Below are positions 61,413-64,000 of a DNA stretch of 64,000 bases, piece by piece. The position numbers and the translations under genes are program-made. The DNA is from VAZQ01 sp034669045. GTDB lineage: Bacteria > Pseudomonadota > Alphaproteobacteria > Rhizobiales > Xanthobacteraceae. Within the stretch, counting starts at the first letter, position 1. Each line of letters starts with the position of its first letter. The DNA lies in the NCBI GenBank assembly GCA_034669045.1, contig JAXDOD010000184.1, positions 1 to 64,000 of the forward strand, in the 5' to 3' direction. A model generated the notes under the pieces. It searched no databases, was not told the origin of the DNA, and saw only the letters and a list, made by a program, of their open reading frames with translations.

Positions 61413-61432
61413 GCGCGGGCCTATGCCCGCGC
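61413..61432 (+). promoter_or_regulatory. hairpin in the rpsO leader
   Basis: GCGCGGGC-CTAT-GCCCGCGC, a perfect 8-bp stem with a 4-base loop, 75 bases before the rpsO start. A candidate for S15 autogenous control. Confidence 0.5.
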
Positions 61433-61507
61433 GAGCATTATCGCGACCGCGCTGGACGACATCCCGGCCAGGCCGCCAACCGCAACTCCACAGAAAAGGA
61501 AAACCCG

Positions 61508-61777
61508 ATGTCGATTACGCCTGCGCGTAAATCGGAAGTCATCAAGACCTATGCCACCAAGTCCGGCGACACCGGGTCGCCGGAGGTGCAAGTAGCGGTC
61601 CTTTCAGAACGGATCAACAACCTCACTGAGCATTTCAAGGGTCACGTCAAGGACAACCACTCCCGGCGTGGACTGCTCAAGATGGTGTCCCAGCGTCGTC
61701 AGTTGCTCGACTATCTGCGTCGTACCGACGAAGCCCGTTACAAGTCGCTGATCGAGCGGCTGAACATCCGCCGCTGA
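61508..61777 (+). CDS. rpsO: 30S ribosomal protein S15
   Basis: 89 residues, full family length. MSITPARKSEVIKTYATKSG, DTGSPEVQVAVLSERINNLT, then KDNHSRRGLLKMVSQRRQLL. AAAAGGA precedes the ATG at 61508. Conserved rpsO-pnp pair. Confidence 0.98.
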   Translation: MSITPARKSEVIKTYATKSGDTGSPEVQVAVLSERINNLTEHFKGHVKDNHSRRGLLKMVSQRRQLLDYLRRTDEARYKSLIERLNIRR

Positions 61778-61843
61778 AGAAGACCGCGCGCGGCGTGGTC
61801 CGCGCATCCCGAGGCGGGTGCCGAAGTCATCCGCCGATTCATC

Positions 61844-61863
61844 CGGCAGCGATGACGCTGCCG
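61844..61863 (+). promoter_or_regulatory. hairpin in the rpsO-pnp intergenic region
   Basis: CGGCAGCG-ATGA-CGCTGCCG, a perfect 8-bp stem with a 4-base loop. In E. coli a stem-loop at this place is cut by RNase III and mediates pnp autoregulation. The gap 61778-62028 shows no gene. Confidence 0.5.
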
Positions 61864-62028
61864 ATTCAAGCGACGGGCTGTTATGTGGTCCGTCCGTAGC
61901 CAGGAAGGCACGAGAGCCATGGCAGGATCGCTGGACGCTGATCGGGGGCGCGATGTCGCGCGCATCAGCCTCTCGCCGTTCTGCTCATGGCTTTCGCCGC
62001 TTCCGCGAAAACATGAGAGACGATCGCA

Positions 62029-64000
62029 ATGTTCGATATTCACCGAGTTGAGTTGGACTGGGGTGGCCGCAAGCTAACGCTGGAAACCGGCAAAGTCGCG
62101 CGCCAGGCCGATGGCGCCATCATCGCCACCTACGGCGAGACCACCGTCATCGCGACGGTGGTCTCGGCCAAGCAACCGAAGGCCGGCATCGACTTCCTGC
62201 CGCTGACCGTCAACTACACCGAAAAATACTATGCGGCGGGCCGCATTCCCGGCGGCTATTTCAAGCGCGAACGGGGACCGACCGAAAAGGACACGCTGAC
62301 CTCGCGGCTGATCGACCGCCCGGTCCGCCCCCTGTTCGCCGACGGCTGGCGCTGCGACACGCAGGTGATCATCACCGTGCTGTCGCACGATCAGGAGAAC
62401 GACCCGGACATCGTCGCCATGGTGGCCGCCTCGGCGGCGCTGACGCTGTCCGGCGCGCCTTTCATGGGTCCGATCGGCGGCGCGCGCGTCGGCTTCACCA
62501 ACAACGAATACGTCCTCAACCCGACCATCGACGAGATGAAGGACAGCCAGCTCGATCTGGTGGTCGCCGGCACGCAGGACGCGGTGCTGATGGTCGAGTC
62601 GGAGGCCAAGGAGCTGTCCGAGGAGATCATGCTGGGCGCCGTGATGTTCGGCCACCGCCACTTCCAGCCGGTGATCCAGGCCATCATCCAGCTCGCCGAA
62701 AAGGCTGCCAAGGAGCCGCGCGAATTCGTCATGCCGGACAACTCGGAGCTCGAGCAGGAAATGCTCAAGCTCATCGAGCAGGATCTGCGCAAGGCCTACT
62801 CCATTCCCGCCAAGGCCGAGCGGCACGAGGCGGTCGAGGCCGCCAAGGCCAAGGTCATGTTGCACTACTACCCGGAAGGCGTGGACCGGAGCGACCTGCC
62901 GAAGGCGCGCGTCGCCACCGTGTTCAAGGATCTCGAAGCCAAGATCGTGCGCTGGAACATCCTGGACACCTCCAGACGCATCGACGGCCGTGACCTGGTC
63001 ACGGTGCGTCCGATCGTGGTCGAGGCCGGCTTCCTGCCGCGCACCCACGGCTCGGCACTGTTCACCCGCGGCGAGACGCAGGCGATCGTGGTCGCCACGC
63101 TCGGCACCGGCGAGGACGAGCAGTGGATCGACGCCCTGCAGGGGACCTACAAAGAAGCCTTCATGCTGCACTACAACTTCCCGCCGTTCTCGGTCGGCGA
63201 GACTGGGCGCATCGGCGCGCCTGGCCGGCGCGAGATCGGCCACGGCAAGCTGGCTTGGCGTGCCATCCGCCCGATCCTGCCGTCGAAGGACGAGTTCCCC
63301 TACACCATCCGGGTGGTGTCGGAGATCACGGAATCCAACGGCTCGTCGTCGATGGCGACCGTGTGCGGCGCCTCGCTCGCGCTGATGGACGCGGGCGTGC
63401 CCCTGAAGCGGGCGACGGCCGGCATCGCCATGGGCCTCATTCTCGAGGACCAGCGTTTTGCGGTCCTCTCCGACATCCTCGGCGACGAGGATCATCTCGG
63501 CGACATGGATTTCAAGGTGGCGGGCACCGACCAGGGCGTCACCGCCTTGCAGATGGACATCAAGATCGCCGGTATCACCGAAGAGATCATGAAGGTGGCG
63601 CTCGGCCAGGCGAAGGACGGCCGTCTGCACATCCTGGGCGAGATGGGCAAGGCGCTGACGGCGGCGCGCGCCGAGCTTGGCGAATACGCGCCGCGCATCG
63701 AGACGCTCAAGATTCCGGTCGACAAGATCCGCGAAGTGATCGGCACCGGCGGCAAGGTGATCCGCGAGATCGTCGAGAAGACCGGCGCCAAGATCAACGT
63801 GGAGGACGACGGCACCGTCAAGGTCGCCTCCGCCGACGCCGAATCGATCAAGGCCGCGATCAACTGGATCAAGTCGATCGCGTCCGAGCCCGAGATCGGC
63901 CACATCTATGAGGGCTCGGTCGTCAAGGTGATGGACTTCGGCGCCTTCGTGAACTTCTTCGGCGCCAAGGACGGGCTGGTGCATATCAGCCAGCTCGCGG
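62029..64000 (+). CDS. pnp: polyribonucleotide nucleotidyltransferase (PNPase), 3' partial
   Basis: 3'-5' phosphorolytic exoribonuclease of the degradosome. 657 residues are seen and the frame is still open at the window end. Two RNase PH domains (FDIHRVELDWGGRKLTLETG ...; RRIDGRDLVTVRPIVVEAGF ...) with the FAVLSDILGDEDHLGDMDFK active-site block, the KH domain (IREVIGTGGKVIREIVEKTG) and the start of S1 (YEGSVVKVMDFGAFVNF). Start at ATG 62029. Confidence 0.97.
   Translation, partial: MFDIHRVELDWGGRKLTLETGKVARQADGAIIATYGETTVIATVVSAKQPKAGIDFLPLTVNYTEKYYAAGRIPGGYFKRERGPTEKDTLTSRLIDRPVRPLFADGWRCDTQVIITVLSHDQENDPDIVAMVAASAALTLSGAPFMGPIGGARVGFTNNEYVLNPTIDEMKDSQLDLVVAGTQDAVLMVESEAKELSEEIMLGAVMFGHRHFQPVIQAIIQLAEKAAKEPREFVMPDNSELEQEMLKLIEQDLRKAYSIPAKAERHEAVEAAKAKVMLHYYPEGVDRSDLPKARVATVFKDLEAKIVRWNILDTSRRIDGRDLVTVRPIVVEAGFLPRTHGSALFTRGETQAIVVATLGTGEDEQWIDALQGTYKEAFMLHYNFPPFSVGETGRIGAPGRREIGHGKLAWRAIRPILPSKDEFPYTIRVVSEITESNGSSSMATVCGASLALMDAGVPLKRATAGIAMGLILEDQRFAVLSDILGDEDHLGDMDFKVAGTDQGVTALQMDIKIAGITEEIMKVALGQAKDGRLHILGEMGKALTAARAELGEYAPRIETLKIPVDKIREVIGTGGKVIREIVEKTGAKINVEDDGTVKVASADAESIKAAINWIKSIASEPEIGHIYEGSVVKVMDFGAFVNFFGAKDGLVHISQLA

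Overview
The window looks like chromosomal DNA of a high-GC alphaproteobacterium of the order Hyphomicrobiales (Rhizobiales), probably near the Bradyrhizobium/Xanthobacteraceae group. The evidence is the rimP-nusA-ylxR-infB-rbfA-truB-rpsO-pnp order, the tsaB-rimI-fur ... miaB-ybeZ-ybeY-corC-lnt-xre ... metK-trmB synteny, a tad/cpa locus of alphaproteobacterial type, an NAD-dependent molybdenum formate dehydrogenase, and several families of palindromic intergenic repeats typical of these genomes. No insertion sequence, phage, CRISPR array or rRNA operon is visible. There is one tRNA, Ala with anticodon CGC.

Layout. 1-4391: NAD-linked formate dehydrogenase. A fused NuoE/NuoF-type diaphorase subunit enters from the left and is interrupted by an in-frame TAA; it is followed by the catalytic subunit. 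4660-6141: a small secreted Cys-containing protein, then biotin synthase. 6170-12354: an accessory catabolic island built around a three-component Rieske oxygenase (oxygenase, ferredoxin, FAD reductase), with an IclR regulator, a cytosolic substrate-binding-fold protein, an uncharacterised 170-residue protein and a beta-hydroxyacid dehydrogenase. 12723-16337: an acetyltransferase with a CtrA-type box upstream, folD, yggT, tRNA-Ala, an SDR oxidoreductase and a TerB-like protein. 16417-24784: a tad pilus export operon on the minus strand, cpaB to tadD, with no pilin gene or prepilin peptidase. 25468-26167: a HigBA toxin-antitoxin pair with its own palindromic operator. 26201-29608: an LplT/PlsC/acyl-CoA synthetase triple fusion. 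29913-32118: two histidine-rich exported proteins, probably metal (copper) related. 32283-36437: an FMN alpha-hydroxyacid oxidase, a 33-codon ORF, a patatin lipase and an anchored alpha/beta hydrolase.

36565 to the end is mostly the conserved housekeeping backbone (nfu, tsaB, rimI, fur, miaB, ybeZ, ybeY, corC, lnt, xre, metK, trmB, rimP, nusA, ylxR, infB, rbfA, truB, rpsO, pnp). It is interrupted by minus-strand or accessory insertions. The most striking is a tyrosinase / HEAT-repeat / SCO-like trio between fur and miaB. Others are a Kelch protein between xre and metK, and a DUF2336 protein between trmB and rimP.

The best candidate for an undescribed system is the trio at 39195-42519. It pairs a type-3 copper enzyme lacking a signal peptide with a soluble SCO-like protein carrying a helical N-terminal extension and a separate HEAT scaffold. 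Other notable signals are the nonsense codon in the formate dehydrogenase diaphorase subunit, a folded leader RNA with an intrinsic terminator ahead of rimP-nusA-infB, nested dyads ahead of miaB, and a 100-nt nested inverted repeat between rimI and fur with a diverged copy between infB and rbfA.
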